Assembly (NCBI GenBank): GCA_024233005.1
Contig: JACKQE010000003.1
Coordinates: 1 to 64,000 of the forward strand
Length of the DNA: 64,000 nucleotides
Reading direction: 5' to 3'
Origin: Akkermansiaceae bacterium
GTDB lineage: Bacteria > Verrucomicrobiota > Verrucomicrobiia > Verrucomicrobiales > DEV007
Numbering within the stretch: the first letter of the stretch is position 1; each line of letters starts with the position of its first letter. The position numbers and the translations under genes were made by a program. The notes below the pieces were generated by a model, which saw only the letters and a list, made by a program, of their open reading frames with translations, did not search any database and was not told the origin of the DNA. This document shows, in pieces, positions 41,466-51,042 of the stretch.

Positions 41466-43655
41466 TCAAGCCCCGAACCCCAGAAAATATTGCTGCCACA
41501 GGCCGTGCAGCGACTCGGCCGGACGGATCCAAACTTGGCTGTGGAGCCAAGTCATGGAATCCACATCCGAGAGGAGCGCGAGATTTTCCAACGCACTGAG
41601 CGCGCCCGGACCGTCGGCTAGGAGACGTTCCCGAAGTTCCTCGGAGCGGCCCTGGGGTCCGCTCAAGGCCGCCATTTCTCCGGCATATTCCGGATTCAGT
41701 GCCTTTTCACGAAGCAGGGTCACGTGAACCGCGTTCACATACGGATCGATGACCGCCCGGACAATCAGGCTCTCCCCGCTACCCAGATGCGCCGGTCCGC
41801 TCAGATCGCTCCGGCTGGGAGCCTCCTCCAACTCGGCGAGATGACGCAAGACGGGAGGGGGGGCCAGCTCCTCCGGGGTAAGAAAGAGCCCCATCCGTCG
41901 TGCGGCCATCCCCCAACTGCGTCGGCTGAACCATACGGACAAGGGGATGGAGAAGACCATGCCCACAAGCACCGGCACAAACCAGTAAAACCACTCCGGC
42001 GACAAATACCAGGCAAAGCACCCCCAGCCCAGCCCCATGAGAGTCTGACCGAAGTGGGCCGAACAAGCGGTGGACCAGGCCGTCCCGTCGGCGACCCGCT
42101 TCTGGGGTCCCCAGTTCACCCCTTGCCCCAGCAGGATGGAGATCACGAATTTGGTGTGAAACAACATCAGCACCGGAGCCAGCAAGGTCGAGACGATGAT
42201 TTCAACGCAAACACTGGAAAAAACGGCCGCAAAGCCGCCAAAGGACCGTCGACGGGAAGGATCACAGACCGTGTCGAGCAGTCCAAAAATTTTCGGCAGA
42301 AACAGGATTGTCATGGTGATCCCAAAGACCAGCAACCCATGGGCCTCCGCCCCGATGCGGAGGTAGGGCGTAAAAGCTTCGACTGCCGGGAGATCACTCA
42401 GGTTCCCCTCCAAGAGCCGGCGACGAGCCACTAGCCAAGTGCCCAGGAGCAAAAAGAGCAACCAAAGCGGCGAGCTGAGATATCCGAGGATTCCCAGACT
42501 GAGATGCAGGCGGCTGATCCCCCTCAGCCCCTTGGCAAACAGCAGCATCCCGTGCTGGAGATTTCCCTGACACCAGCGGCGGTCCCGTTGGGCATGTTCG
42601 ATGATCCCTTGGGGGCCTTCCTCATAACTGCCCTCAAGATCCCAGGCAAGCCAGACTTCCCAGTCGGCCCGACGCAGCAGGGCCGCTTCCACGAAGTCAT
42701 GGCTCAATATCTGGCCTCCAAATGGCTTTTTCCCCGGGAGTTGAGGCAGATCGCAATGGGCCATGAAGGGTTCCACCCGCATGATCGCATTGTGCCCCCA
42801 GTAATTGCCCCCTTCCTGGACCCAGTAGTTCAGCCCGGCGGTGAAGAGAGGGCCATAGAACCGGTTGGCAAATTGCTGGGCCCGACCAAAAAACGACTCC
42901 CCGCGAACCAGGACAGGCACCGTCTGGATCAGCCCAACCTGAGGATTGGCCTCCATGAGTCGGACCAAGTCCACCAGAGCTTCCCCGGTCATGATGCTGT
43001 CCGCATCCAGCACGATCATGTAGCGGTGCCGTGTGCCCCAGGCCCGGAGGAAATCCCGCACATTGCCGCTCTTCTTTCCTTCATTGTTGGTCCGGCGGCG
43101 GTAATGAATCGTCGCAAAGCCTCCCAACTCGCGGGCCAACTGGAACCAGGCGGTTTCCTCCTCGATCCATTTCTCAGGTTGGTTGGAATCACTCAGAACG
43201 TAAAATTCGAACCGCTCCAACTGTCCGGTGTCCCGCACCGCCTCGTGAATGGCCCGGAGTCCAGCAAAGACCCGCGACACGTCCTCGTTGTAAATGGGAA
43301 TGACGATCGCCGTGCTGGAGCCGCTGATATCCTGGGCATGATAATCCGCTTTCTGGGTGATGCGGCCCCGGTCGCCGAACCGGCGGATGAAAAAGCCGTA
43401 AATGCCATGCGTGCAGCCGAAGGCCGCGAGGCAGAAAAGAATTGCGAAGAGACCCAAAAGGAAAGACTTGCCGTCCGACCACCCATTGTTGCGCCAGAGC
43501 AGATCGGCAAAGAGAAGCGAGGCCCCTCCGGTCAGCACGACGGGAATGGAGAAAAAGAGGAAGAGACGACGCCCTCGTTTGACCGGTGCAATAGTCGGTC
43601 CCCGTGGGGTCTGGCGGTGCCGTCCGGTCTCGGCGGGATGGTCGGGCGATCTCAT
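41466..43655 (-). CDS. opgH: Glucans biosynthesis glucosyltransferase H
   Basis: A 729-aa inner-membrane glucosyltransferase that makes the beta-1,2-glucan backbone of osmoregulated periplasmic glucans from UDP-glucose. Two N-terminal membrane segments precede the GT2 domain, with the nucleotide-sugar Asp in VLDADSIM, the FVEAALLRRADW region and the RRWCQGN (Q/RxxRW) motif. Several membrane helices follow. The ATG at 43655 lies 5 bases after the stop of the preceding gene; a start at 43712 would overlap it. It belongs to an opgG-orf-opgH operon. Confidence 0.93.
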   Translation of the reverse strand: MRSPDHPAETGRHRQTPRGPTIAPVKRGRRLFLFFSIPVVLTGGASLLFADLLWRNNGWSDGKSFLLGLFAILFCLAAFGCTHGIYGFFIRRFGDRGRITQKADYHAQDISGSSTAIVIPIYNEDVSRVFAGLRAIHEAVRDTGQLERFEFYVLSDSNQPEKWIEEETAWFQLARELGGFATIHYRRRTNNEGKKSGNVRDFLRAWGTRHRYMIVLDADSIMTGEALVDLVRLMEANPQVGLIQTVPVLVRGESFFGRAQQFANRFYGPLFTAGLNYWVQEGGNYWGHNAIMRVEPFMAHCDLPQLPGKKPFGGQILSHDFVEAALLRRADWEVWLAWDLEGSYEEGPQGIIEHAQRDRRWCQGNLQHGMLLFAKGLRGISRLHLSLGILGYLSSPLWLLFLLLGTWLVARRRLLEGNLSDLPAVEAFTPYLRIGAEAHGLLVFGITMTILFLPKIFGLLDTVCDPSRRRSFGGFAAVFSSVCVEIIVSTLLAPVLMLFHTKFVISILLGQGVNWGPQKRVADGTAWSTACSAHFGQTLMGLGWGCFAWYLSPEWFYWFVPVLVGMVFSIPLSVWFSRRSWGMAARRMGLFLTPEELAPPPVLRHLAELEEAPSRSDLSGPAHLGSGESLIVRAVIDPYVNAVHVTLLREKALNPEYAGEMAALSGPQGRSEELRERLLADGPGALSALENLALLSDVDSMTWLHSQVWIRPAESLHGLWQQYFLGFGA

Positions 43656-43660
43656 GGAAA

Positions 43661-44221
43661 TCAATGCGTAAGACGGAAGACCACGACCAAGAAGAGGGCG
43701 AACATTCCCCAAATGATGAACATTTTCAGATAGGGCCTCCGGCTCAGGCCGGTCAGGGCGTGAAGCGCACCGAGATGGATCTCACGAGGCTCCATCTGGG
43801 ACACTTGGAAATCGGGACCCGCCCGCAGGTAGCCATCCTTCATGGCGCGGACAAAATCCTCCGGCCAAGGACCGTCGCGGAGAAAGAATTCCTGCCACTT
43901 GCCTGGCATGTCCGCCAAAAGCAGGGACAGCCGCCCCCGCGTGGAGACCCGGAAGGGAGTGTCTGCGGGATCCTCCCCCAAAACATGGTGGCACCAATCG
44001 TTGACGTATCGCACCACCTCCTCGGTGGCCAACTCGGTCGGCAAACGATCCGGTTCCGCGTAAGCCCGGTCCAAGGCCCGCCGCAGAATGCGGAGGACGA
44101 GTTGCCCGAGGAGGAATTTGTTGCGCACCCGCAACGCTCCCAGGTAGGCCGCCACCTTCCGGTAAGCATCATTCCAAGCCTCCGCCGTGTGGCCGGGAGG
44201 CAGCACCATGTCATCTGTCAT
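43661..44221 (-). CDS. Unknown protein encoded between opgG and opgH
   Basis: A 186-aa protein that I do not recognise. It is mostly helical with many charged residues (YLGALRVRNKFLLGQLVLRI), and ends in a single membrane helix (MFIIWGMFALFLVVVF, about 168-183), so it is probably tail-anchored in the inner membrane. It starts 46 bases after opgG and ends 5 bases before opgH. opgG and opgH are directly adjacent in the well-known proteobacterial operon, so this protein may be a lineage-specific partner of the glucan synthase. Confidence 0.75.
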   Translation of the reverse strand: MTDDMVLPPGHTAEAWNDAYRKVAAYLGALRVRNKFLLGQLVLRILRRALDRAYAEPDRLPTELATEEVVRYVNDWCHHVLGEDPADTPFRVSTRGRLSLLLADMPGKWQEFFLRDGPWPEDFVRAMKDGYLRAGPDFQVSQMEPREIHLGALHALTGLSRRPYLKMFIIWGMFALFLVVVFRLTH

Positions 44222-44267
44222 AGCAACGTAAACTCAACACGCCAAGACTGCCGATTTCTGGTTCTGT

Positions 44268-45836
44268 TCAGGGCGCTTTGTCCGCCGGCGGACTCCAGAG
44301 ATACGTCCAGGTCTCGCCCAACGGCTTGGACCCGCTCGACAAGGAGACCCGGACATCGACCGGATTCTGGTTTCCCGAAGCCGGCACCAGTTTTAGCATG
44401 ACCCGCCAACCGGTCGCGAACGGATGCTTCACCACCTGGGCTTCAGCGATGTGGGCGTTGGGCGAACAACTTGGCACGCACCCGGGAGGGGAAGCCTCCG
44501 TCAAAGCCTGCAGCGCCGGACCATCGAAATCGATGGCAAACTGGAGAGCTCCGGAGTCGTGAATGTCCACGCCGACGCGCGTCGACCTGACGCCGTCCGG
44601 AGAGGATTCGCTGCCGGCATTGGATCCCCATTTCATGCGGTAAGCCATTTTCCAGGGTTGCATCGGTTCGGGCTGAACCTTGGGATGCCAAAAAGCAACC
44701 ACATTGTCGAGGTACTCGTCTTTCGTTGAGAGTTCCACAAGCCGCACCTCCCCCTCACCCCACTCCCCCACCGGCTCAATGAAGACGGAGGGGGTCTGAT
44801 GGTAAAAATTGAAAATGTCCTCGTAGTGGTCATGACGCCGATCGCGCTGGAGCAGTCCGAATCCCTTGAGCTTGTTGACCACAAAGACGCTGTGCCGGAG
44901 ATCGCTGCCGGTGGAGAGAGGACGCCAAATCCGCTCCGATTCGGTGACCAAACACAAGCCATCGCTGTCGTGGACCTCCTCCCGGTAGTCATCCGGTTTC
45001 CGCTCAGTGTTCTCACCGAACCAGAACATGCTGGTGAGCGGGGCCACCCCAATGGTCCCGGGGACCTTGCGAAAGAACAACACCGACTCGACATCCGCCA
45101 GGGTGCACGCACCGGGCTGCAGCACAAATCGGTAGGCGCCGGTCACACTGACGCTGTCGAGCAACGCGTAGATCGTCAGGGAGGTCTCGCCCGGGGCGGG
45201 CTTCCCCAGCCAAAAATCCGTGAAGATCGGAAATTCCTCAACCCGCCCCTTCTCGCCGCAGTCGAGGGCCAGGCCTCTTCCTGAAATGCCGTAACGGAGC
45301 CCCTGGGCAAGCAACCGGAAGTAGCTCGCTCCCTGGAAGACCGCCAGCTCATCCATCACGTCGGGCCGGTTCAGCGGATAGTGCACCCGAAAGCCCGCAT
45401 ACCCCGTATCGAAAGGAACTTTGCCTTTTAGATCGAGCTTTCCATAGTCGAAAAAATCCATCGCGAATCGAATCCGCTGGTAATGGGTCGATGTGAACTC
45501 GTTGAGCTGCACTGGTTCATGATAAATGTAGCCGGGATGAAAAAACTGAACTTGGAATTTCTGCCCGTCTTCCTTCCACAGGGCCATGTCGGGCTTGAAG
45601 CGGATCTCCCGGTAGTTGTCATAATTCAGCTGATCCGCGTGCAGCGCGGCAGGCAGATGCTCTTTGGGGCTGTGGAAAGGCGCTTCCGCTCGCTGGCGAG
45701 CCAACCGCGTGACAACCTCGAAGTCCACTTTTCCCTTCTCCGCCAGAGCGACGGGGCAGGCGGTCCCAACGAGGAAGGCGAAGGACACCAAGAATGGAGG
45801 TAATTGAAGAAGGAGCTTATCACGCATTTGCGCCAT
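44268..45836 (-). CDS. opgG: Periplasmic glucan biosynthesis protein G
   Basis: A 522-aa periplasmic protein needed to finish and release osmoregulated periplasmic glucans. A signal peptide is visible (FLVSFAFLVGTACPVALA). The mature part carries the MdoG hallmarks: LNYDNYREIRFKPDMALW near residue 70, VQFFHPGYIY, and later FWFGENTERKPDDYR and VHDSDGL. I chose the ATG at 45836; an upstream in-frame start at 45908 only adds sequence before the signal peptide. It is first in the operon with a small unknown gene and opgH. Confidence 0.94.
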   Translation of the reverse strand: MAQMRDKLLLQLPPFLVSFAFLVGTACPVALAEKGKVDFEVVTRLARQRAEAPFHSPKEHLPAALHADQLNYDNYREIRFKPDMALWKEDGQKFQVQFFHPGYIYHEPVQLNEFTSTHYQRIRFAMDFFDYGKLDLKGKVPFDTGYAGFRVHYPLNRPDVMDELAVFQGASYFRLLAQGLRYGISGRGLALDCGEKGRVEEFPIFTDFWLGKPAPGETSLTIYALLDSVSVTGAYRFVLQPGACTLADVESVLFFRKVPGTIGVAPLTSMFWFGENTERKPDDYREEVHDSDGLCLVTESERIWRPLSTGSDLRHSVFVVNKLKGFGLLQRDRRHDHYEDIFNFYHQTPSVFIEPVGEWGEGEVRLVELSTKDEYLDNVVAFWHPKVQPEPMQPWKMAYRMKWGSNAGSESSPDGVRSTRVGVDIHDSGALQFAIDFDGPALQALTEASPPGCVPSCSPNAHIAEAQVVKHPFATGWRVMLKLVPASGNQNPVDVRVSLSSGSKPLGETWTYLWSPPADKAP

Positions 45837-46053
45837 ATTGGTGCAGATTGGGAAGATTGCAACTGACTGCTCTGAGTCAGCCCCTCTCCCAAGCATAAAG
45901 TCCGCCAACCCAGCCAGGGGGAGCCTTAAAGAAGGCGCCCCACCATGGCCCTCCCGAATCAGGGATCAGCCCGTTCTTGGATCTATAGCCCGGCAACCGG
46001 GGTTTTTGCTCCCCAAGAACTCCTGAATGCCCTATGTCCAGCCAACGGCGCCT

Positions 46054-47082
46054 TCAAGGCACGGGAATTTTCTTTTGAAACGTCGCCTGTCCGCCGAGTA
46101 ATGCGCCATAGCCCCCTTCGAGCAGCCAGGATTTTGCCCCGGGACGGCCTTTGAGATAGGCATCCCAGAAGGCCGTGGTGCCGGCACAAACGAGCTTTTG
46201 AAAGACCGCATCGCGGGCGAGCAGCGCTGGAGAAGCCCCCATGCGTTCCCAGCCCGAAAAAATGAAGTGATCGCCGCCTTGGAAAATCACCAGACAGGTT
46301 TCCGCATGGTTCATGTGATCGAACGGGAGGCGACGATCGGCTGCGGAGGTTTGCGGCAACATCTCGAGGAAATCCTCCGTCCCCGTCAGGTGCATGACCG
46401 GAATAGTGATCGAGCCATAGGTCTCATCCAATGCCCGCCGGTTGGCCGGCACCGGAGCGCTCATTTGGATGGCGGCTTTGATCCGGGGTTCATCGTAGCG
46501 TTTGGACCGGCCCAGCGGAAGCAGGAAAGTTTGGCCGGCCAGGGCCAGCGCGGTGTAGCCGCCGAAGGAATGCCCCGCGACCGCAAGGGCCTTCAGATCG
46601 AGACGCCCCTTGAGTGGGGACCTCTCTTCCCGGTCCAGCTTGGCAATCTCATCGAGGACGAACTGGACATCCGGCGGCCGGTTGAGGGCGTTCGTGAGAT
46701 TCATCGCGGCCGCCTGAACGGACTTGGTCCGCTCGGCGGGCGGCAGATCTTTCCAAATGCTGTCATCACTGCCGACATGCTGCGGATGAACACTCACGTA
46801 CCCGCACCCGGCCCAGTGACGCCCGAGGTATTCATAACCGTCCCGGGAACCGCCAAGTCCATGGGAGAAGACAATGACGGGGAAAGGTCCCGCCCCGGAC
46901 TTGGGGAAATAAATCTTCACCGGCACATCGCGAACACGCGCCGCATCATGCCAGTCCAACTTTTGTTCGGCGACGTCCAGGGACGGTTCCGGTGGCGTGT
47001 ACTTCAAAGGTTCTTCCGCCTGGAGACAGAGACGGAACGCGAATGCAAGGAGGGCGGGTGGGAGGGATCGCAGGACGGTCAT
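46054..47082 (-). CDS. Secreted alpha/beta hydrolase (PAF-acetylhydrolase/dienelactone hydrolase-like)
   Basis: A 342-aa hydrolase with an N-terminal signal peptide. The oxyanion loop is VIVFSHGLGGSRDGYEYL, the nucleophile elbow is GHSFGGYTA with Ser near residue 172, and a late GGDHFIFSG supplies the likely catalytic His. The family cleaves esters or short acyl chains; the natural substrate is unknown. The ATG at 47082 gives the signal peptide. It is not obviously in an operon. Confidence 0.85.
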   Translation of the reverse strand: MTVLRSLPPALLAFAFRLCLQAEEPLKYTPPEPSLDVAEQKLDWHDAARVRDVPVKIYFPKSGAGPFPVIVFSHGLGGSRDGYEYLGRHWAGCGYVSVHPQHVGSDDSIWKDLPPAERTKSVQAAAMNLTNALNRPPDVQFVLDEIAKLDREERSPLKGRLDLKALAVAGHSFGGYTALALAGQTFLLPLGRSKRYDEPRIKAAIQMSAPVPANRRALDETYGSITIPVMHLTGTEDFLEMLPQTSAADRRLPFDHMNHAETCLVIFQGGDHFIFSGWERMGASPALLARDAVFQKLVCAGTTAFWDAYLKGRPGAKSWLLEGGYGALLGGQATFQKKIPVP

Positions 47083-47336
47083 GGCTCGTGGGACGGGACT
47101 GGAGACGGCGCTGTCGGAGAGGTGGAGGAACCTGCCATCCAAAGCTCGAACATGCCAAAAGATTTCGTCAGGGGTGAAGGGCGAAATGGCTTTCGTCTCC
47201 GATGAGCTTGCGTCGCAACCAGTGCCCTGATCAATCCGCTTTCGCGCATGATTGGATTCACGCCGGGATTGGGAGATGTTCCCGTCGCGTGCGGGAAGGC
47301 GGAAGCAGGTTGGACCGGTTCATCCAGAGATTCCCA

Positions 47337-50300
47337 TCACTCCAGTCCGGTTCGGATCGTCAGGCCATCCGCCTCCGCGACGGCGCGGGGAACCAGCAGT
47401 TGGCCGGGGGATTTGGCCCAGAGCATCGGCACGGAATAGAGATAGGGAAAGGCGAAGCCGTTGCCGGCAAGCTCGGCGATGGTTCCGGTCTCTTCGGGTT
47501 TCAGCTCGATGCGGTGGGTCCGGCGCTCGCTGATGTCCACCTTGCGCGAGATGCCGGCGCGGGTGGGGGGCAGGGAATGGTAGAGCGTCACGGATTTGTT
47601 GCCCGCACTGTCCCAGATCTCGAGATCCAGACTGGTCGTGCCCTTGGGCAGGTAGATGTAGGTGGGGCGCTGGGTGAGCCCTTCACTGTTGCCATCCAGG
47701 GTGAAGGAAAGCCCCCCGCGGTGGCTGTCATCGGCGGGATTCCAGCCGAGATCCGTGAGGATGGCGAGGTTGCCTCCGCGGCCGACCCCGAAACGGTAGG
47801 TCCCGGCCCGCGGCGCCTCATGGCGTACCTCGGCGAGGTGGTGCTCCAGGCGTTTTCTGCCCGGAATGTTGATTTCTCTGGAAGGCTGCACCGTCAAGGT
47901 GGGATCCACGATCTCCTCCCACATCTTTGCCTCGGGGTTCCACCACTCCATGCCATAGGCGACATCGCGCGCCGTGTAGAAATGGTCCTTGCCGGTCGGA
48001 TCGGCGGGCCAATAGAGCTGGAAGCCGATCACGTCCCCGGGCCGCGCGGCGACACACCGCACCGTGGCCTGTTTCTGATAGGCCGAGTTGTAGAGGAAAC
48101 CCTGTGGACAGGGAGCGTCGCCGAATTCCGCCACCGCCACGAGATCGTTCCTATCGACTCCGCTCGCAGGGCGCCCGTCAGCCAGGGTTGCCTGATCGAA
48201 GCGCGTCACCGGCACCACGGGCCAGTGATCGAGCACTTTGGCCCACCAGGCCGCCGTCTCCTCCGGGGTGAAATGCGCGCGGCCCTGACTGAAATCCCCA
48301 GCCGCTTCCGCCGCATCGGAGGTATTGAAAAACACCCGCGAGATCATGTGACTGGCATTCGCATACGACATCTGCCCCTTCCACAGCAGTTCGCGCAGCG
48401 CCGTGGAGCTGGCTTTGTTCTCCCCGCTGTCGATGAGGTAGTAGAAATACCAGTACTGCTTCAGATCATCCAGCCGCCGCCGGGCATCCGGCTCGCGGGT
48501 CCCGTCGATCAGCTTGTCTGCGGCCTCGATGTGGCGGATCGCCCGCGACCACGCGTGGGGCGAGTTGACCGGGTAGTTTTTCAGCAGCGTGTAGTCATAG
48601 TATTCCTTCATCGCCGTCCAGCCCGATCCGTAGGCGCGCTGCAGCCATCGATCACGGATCGCGTCGAGTTCCGCGGCACTCCGTTGCGGATTCCACAGCG
48701 TTTGCGCCAGCAGGTAGTAGCCCAGACCGAAGCGACCGAAGTTGAAATCCGTCTCCACCGACAGCGCCCGGAAGCCCGCGGCATGGTGCTCCTGCTGACG
48801 TTGAGCGAGAAATTCCGGAGAGGCATCCCAGCGCGGCGCGAGCCCGTCCAGACCTCGATCCTGAAAATAGGAAAGACTGATGATCCAGTAATCGCCCGAG
48901 GGCTCGCGTGGCAGCATCTTGCTGAAGACCTGGCCCATGTCCATCTGCGTCACGAAGGCCTTCCATTTGCCGCGCCCCCGGTTCTTTGGATAGCTGGCGA
49001 TCATCACCCGGATGCGCGGGTCGAGATTGAAGTTCGGCGGCACATCATGGTGGTTGTAACTGTAGAGACTGCACCGCACCGCCGCCCGCTTGTCCTGCCC
49101 CGTGGCGGTCACCCGCCGCTCCGGCGGCAGCGAGGCGATCCAGCGGTCGTATTCGTTCAGCAGCCAGTTGTTCAGTCCGAACATCACATCGGTGAAAGCC
49201 TCCGCATCCCATCGCTCCGTCGGCTGATCCAGCCCCTTGTAGCCATGCAGCACATACGGGCGGCCGAATTCCGCGCCGATCTCCGCAAGGTAGTCGGGAT
49301 ACCAGTTCGGATGTCTCGGCGGCTGCACCAGCCCCGAGCCATCCTCCGGATCCGTGCCGAAAACAAAAAGGCCGTCGGGCGAGGTCGCGAAAAACGCCTC
49401 CGATTTCTCCTTCAGACTGTCCAGCACGATCTGCCGCACGAAAGGCACCGATACATCGAGACTCATCGGCGCATAGAGTGGTTTCGCCCGCGGCTTCCAT
49501 TCCTTGCCGTCGCTGTGATGGATGGTGCCGGGCACATCCGTGCTGATCCACAGATGACCGCGATTCCCTTCCTCAGCCGGCGGGCGCTCGGCATCCGTCC
49601 CCAGGAGCACCTGGCCCAGGAAGCCATCGCTCGTTCCGTTCTCCCGCATGTGCCCAATGACCTGCTCGTGGTAGGCCTGCAGGGCATGACCCGGGAAGCG
49701 CGGCATCGAAGCGGTCAGCATCCGCTGCCCGATCTGCCAGCGCCGGTAGCTCGTCGAGACCGTCTCGTCCGCGGGATCGCTCAGCCGTTTGGGATCATTG
49801 ATCGTGCCGACCCCGTAGGGCTGACCGCTCGTCGCCGACAGCGCGCGGATGTAGTAGCCCGGCCGGTCCGCCAGCGTCAAGTCAAAGACCAGCCCCCCGC
49901 GCCGGTCCGGCGCATGGATCCAGTTCGGACCCATCGCGAGCACCTCGTAGCCCACCGAGTCAAGCAGAGCCGGCGCGGCGCAGACCAGGCCATCGACCGT
50001 GTTCGCGACCAGCAGCAACCGGTTCGCCTCGCTCCGGATGAAAAAGGCTTCCCGGTCATTGTAGCCATCGCTGCCATCGTTCCTCAGGGCGGCCAGGACC
50101 TCAGGATCCTTGCGAATGGCCGCATCGGCCCCCGCCAGGGTGGTGAATACGATCCCGCGCGACAGGTCATTCGAGTTGGCCACCTCCAGGCGGCGCCCAC
50201 ACATCCGGGCGATGCCATCACGCACGAAGTCCACCGCTGTGCACGCCCTCGCCGCCTCCGATTGGTCATGCCAGGGGCGCTCGCTGTCCGGCTTCCAGGC

Positions 50301-50531
50301 AAAGCCCGTGCCCGCCCCCGCATCCCATTGCAGCACGATCCCGGGCGGCACGAAGCCCGCCGCCTCGGAATGCACTACAAAGGCTTCCCCTCGAGCCGAG
50401 CCGGACAGAGCGGGGAAGAGGAGCAACCCGACCGCAGCCACCCGTCTCCCTCGCCGCCAGGATCTCGCCAAAGCCATCCGGCCCGTAAGCCTGCCTGCCA
50501 GTTTGCCGTTCGTGATGCGCGGGAAATTCAT
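47337..50531 (-). CDS. Large secreted DUF4838-domain protein (putative glycoside hydrolase-like)
   Basis: A 1064-aa exported protein with a signal peptide (about residues 20-48). The first part resembles alpha-glucuronidase-type N-terminal domains (FVRDGIARMCGRRLEV, FIRSEANRLLLVANTVDGLVCA). The middle has the DUF4838 pattern (TDPEDGSGLVQPPRHP, DRGLDGLAPRWDASPEF), and the C-terminal 250 residues look like beta-sandwich modules. DUF4838 proteins are frequent in Verrucomicrobiota and Planctomycetes and are thought to act on polysaccharides, but no activity can be assigned. A long plus-strand frame across the same DNA is a shadow of its codon bias. Confidence 0.82.
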   Translation of the reverse strand: MNFPRITNGKLAGRLTGRMALARSWRRGRRVAAVGLLLFPALSGSARGEAFVVHSEAAGFVPPGIVLQWDAGAGTGFAWKPDSERPWHDQSEAARACTAVDFVRDGIARMCGRRLEVANSNDLSRGIVFTTLAGADAAIRKDPEVLAALRNDGSDGYNDREAFFIRSEANRLLLVANTVDGLVCAAPALLDSVGYEVLAMGPNWIHAPDRRGGLVFDLTLADRPGYYIRALSATSGQPYGVGTINDPKRLSDPADETVSTSYRRWQIGQRMLTASMPRFPGHALQAYHEQVIGHMRENGTSDGFLGQVLLGTDAERPPAEEGNRGHLWISTDVPGTIHHSDGKEWKPRAKPLYAPMSLDVSVPFVRQIVLDSLKEKSEAFFATSPDGLFVFGTDPEDGSGLVQPPRHPNWYPDYLAEIGAEFGRPYVLHGYKGLDQPTERWDAEAFTDVMFGLNNWLLNEYDRWIASLPPERRVTATGQDKRAAVRCSLYSYNHHDVPPNFNLDPRIRVMIASYPKNRGRGKWKAFVTQMDMGQVFSKMLPREPSGDYWIISLSYFQDRGLDGLAPRWDASPEFLAQRQQEHHAAGFRALSVETDFNFGRFGLGYYLLAQTLWNPQRSAAELDAIRDRWLQRAYGSGWTAMKEYYDYTLLKNYPVNSPHAWSRAIRHIEAADKLIDGTREPDARRRLDDLKQYWYFYYLIDSGENKASSTALRELLWKGQMSYANASHMISRVFFNTSDAAEAAGDFSQGRAHFTPEETAAWWAKVLDHWPVVPVTRFDQATLADGRPASGVDRNDLVAVAEFGDAPCPQGFLYNSAYQKQATVRCVAARPGDVIGFQLYWPADPTGKDHFYTARDVAYGMEWWNPEAKMWEEIVDPTLTVQPSREINIPGRKRLEHHLAEVRHEAPRAGTYRFGVGRGGNLAILTDLGWNPADDSHRGGLSFTLDGNSEGLTQRPTYIYLPKGTTSLDLEIWDSAGNKSVTLYHSLPPTRAGISRKVDISERRTHRIELKPEETGTIAELAGNGFAFPYLYSVPMLWAKSPGQLLVPRAVAEADGLTIRTGLE

Positions 50532-51042
50532 GATCGTCCGGGTCCAAAGGGTCCTTTGTTCCCAGGGTCATACACGAAAGCCGCAAGCCCGTCCACTGCT
50601 AGGAACCTGTCGGACTTTGAAGCAGACCGAAAATTTAGTAGCTTCGATCCATGCCCGCCCGATTTGTCTCCGTAGACCGTGACACCCCGATGCTCCTGCC
50701 GCCGGACCTGCGCGATTGGGTGCCCGAGGACGACCTGGTCCATTTCGATGGAAGCCGGGTTCAAGAAGACCTGCTCCGCATGACAAAACATGACAAATGG
50801 GCTGCGTCTCCTTGCGAAAACATCCCCGGACACCCCTGAAACCTTTTGAAAGAAACCCCGGAAATACGAAGGTTCACGCCTGAAGACCCACACGGACGAG
50901 CCCTGTAAGGGTTACGACGCCAGCAGCCGGAAGAAAAGCCCGAATCGGGCCGGAACCCAGGTTCAATCGTGGTTAGAGCGCACCCCCCTCGCGCGCGCAA
51001 GCAGGGAGAGGATTCTTGCTGTGGTGATATCCGAGCGCCGAT
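50532..51042. other. Intergenic region with a transposase remnant
   Basis: Between two large secreted-protein genes. Apart from the transposase fragment at 50651-50746 I see no gene. Confidence 0.5.
50651..50746 (+). pseudogene. IS1182-like transposase N-terminal remnant
   Basis: The first 32 codons (MPARFVSVDRDTPMLLPP, then DLRDWVPEDDLVHF) closely match the start of IS1182-family transposases. After DLVHF the homology stops and the frame becomes random, closing within 30 codons. Only the beginning of the gene is left, so this is a decayed insertion or the scar of a deletion. The rest of the element was not found nearby. Confidence 0.7.

Noticed and set aside
47202..50675. 1157-codon open frame on the plus strand
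   Set aside because: It lies opposite the DUF4838 gene, has low-complexity Arg/Pro/Gly/His-rich protein and no recognisable domain; a shadow of high-GC codon bias.
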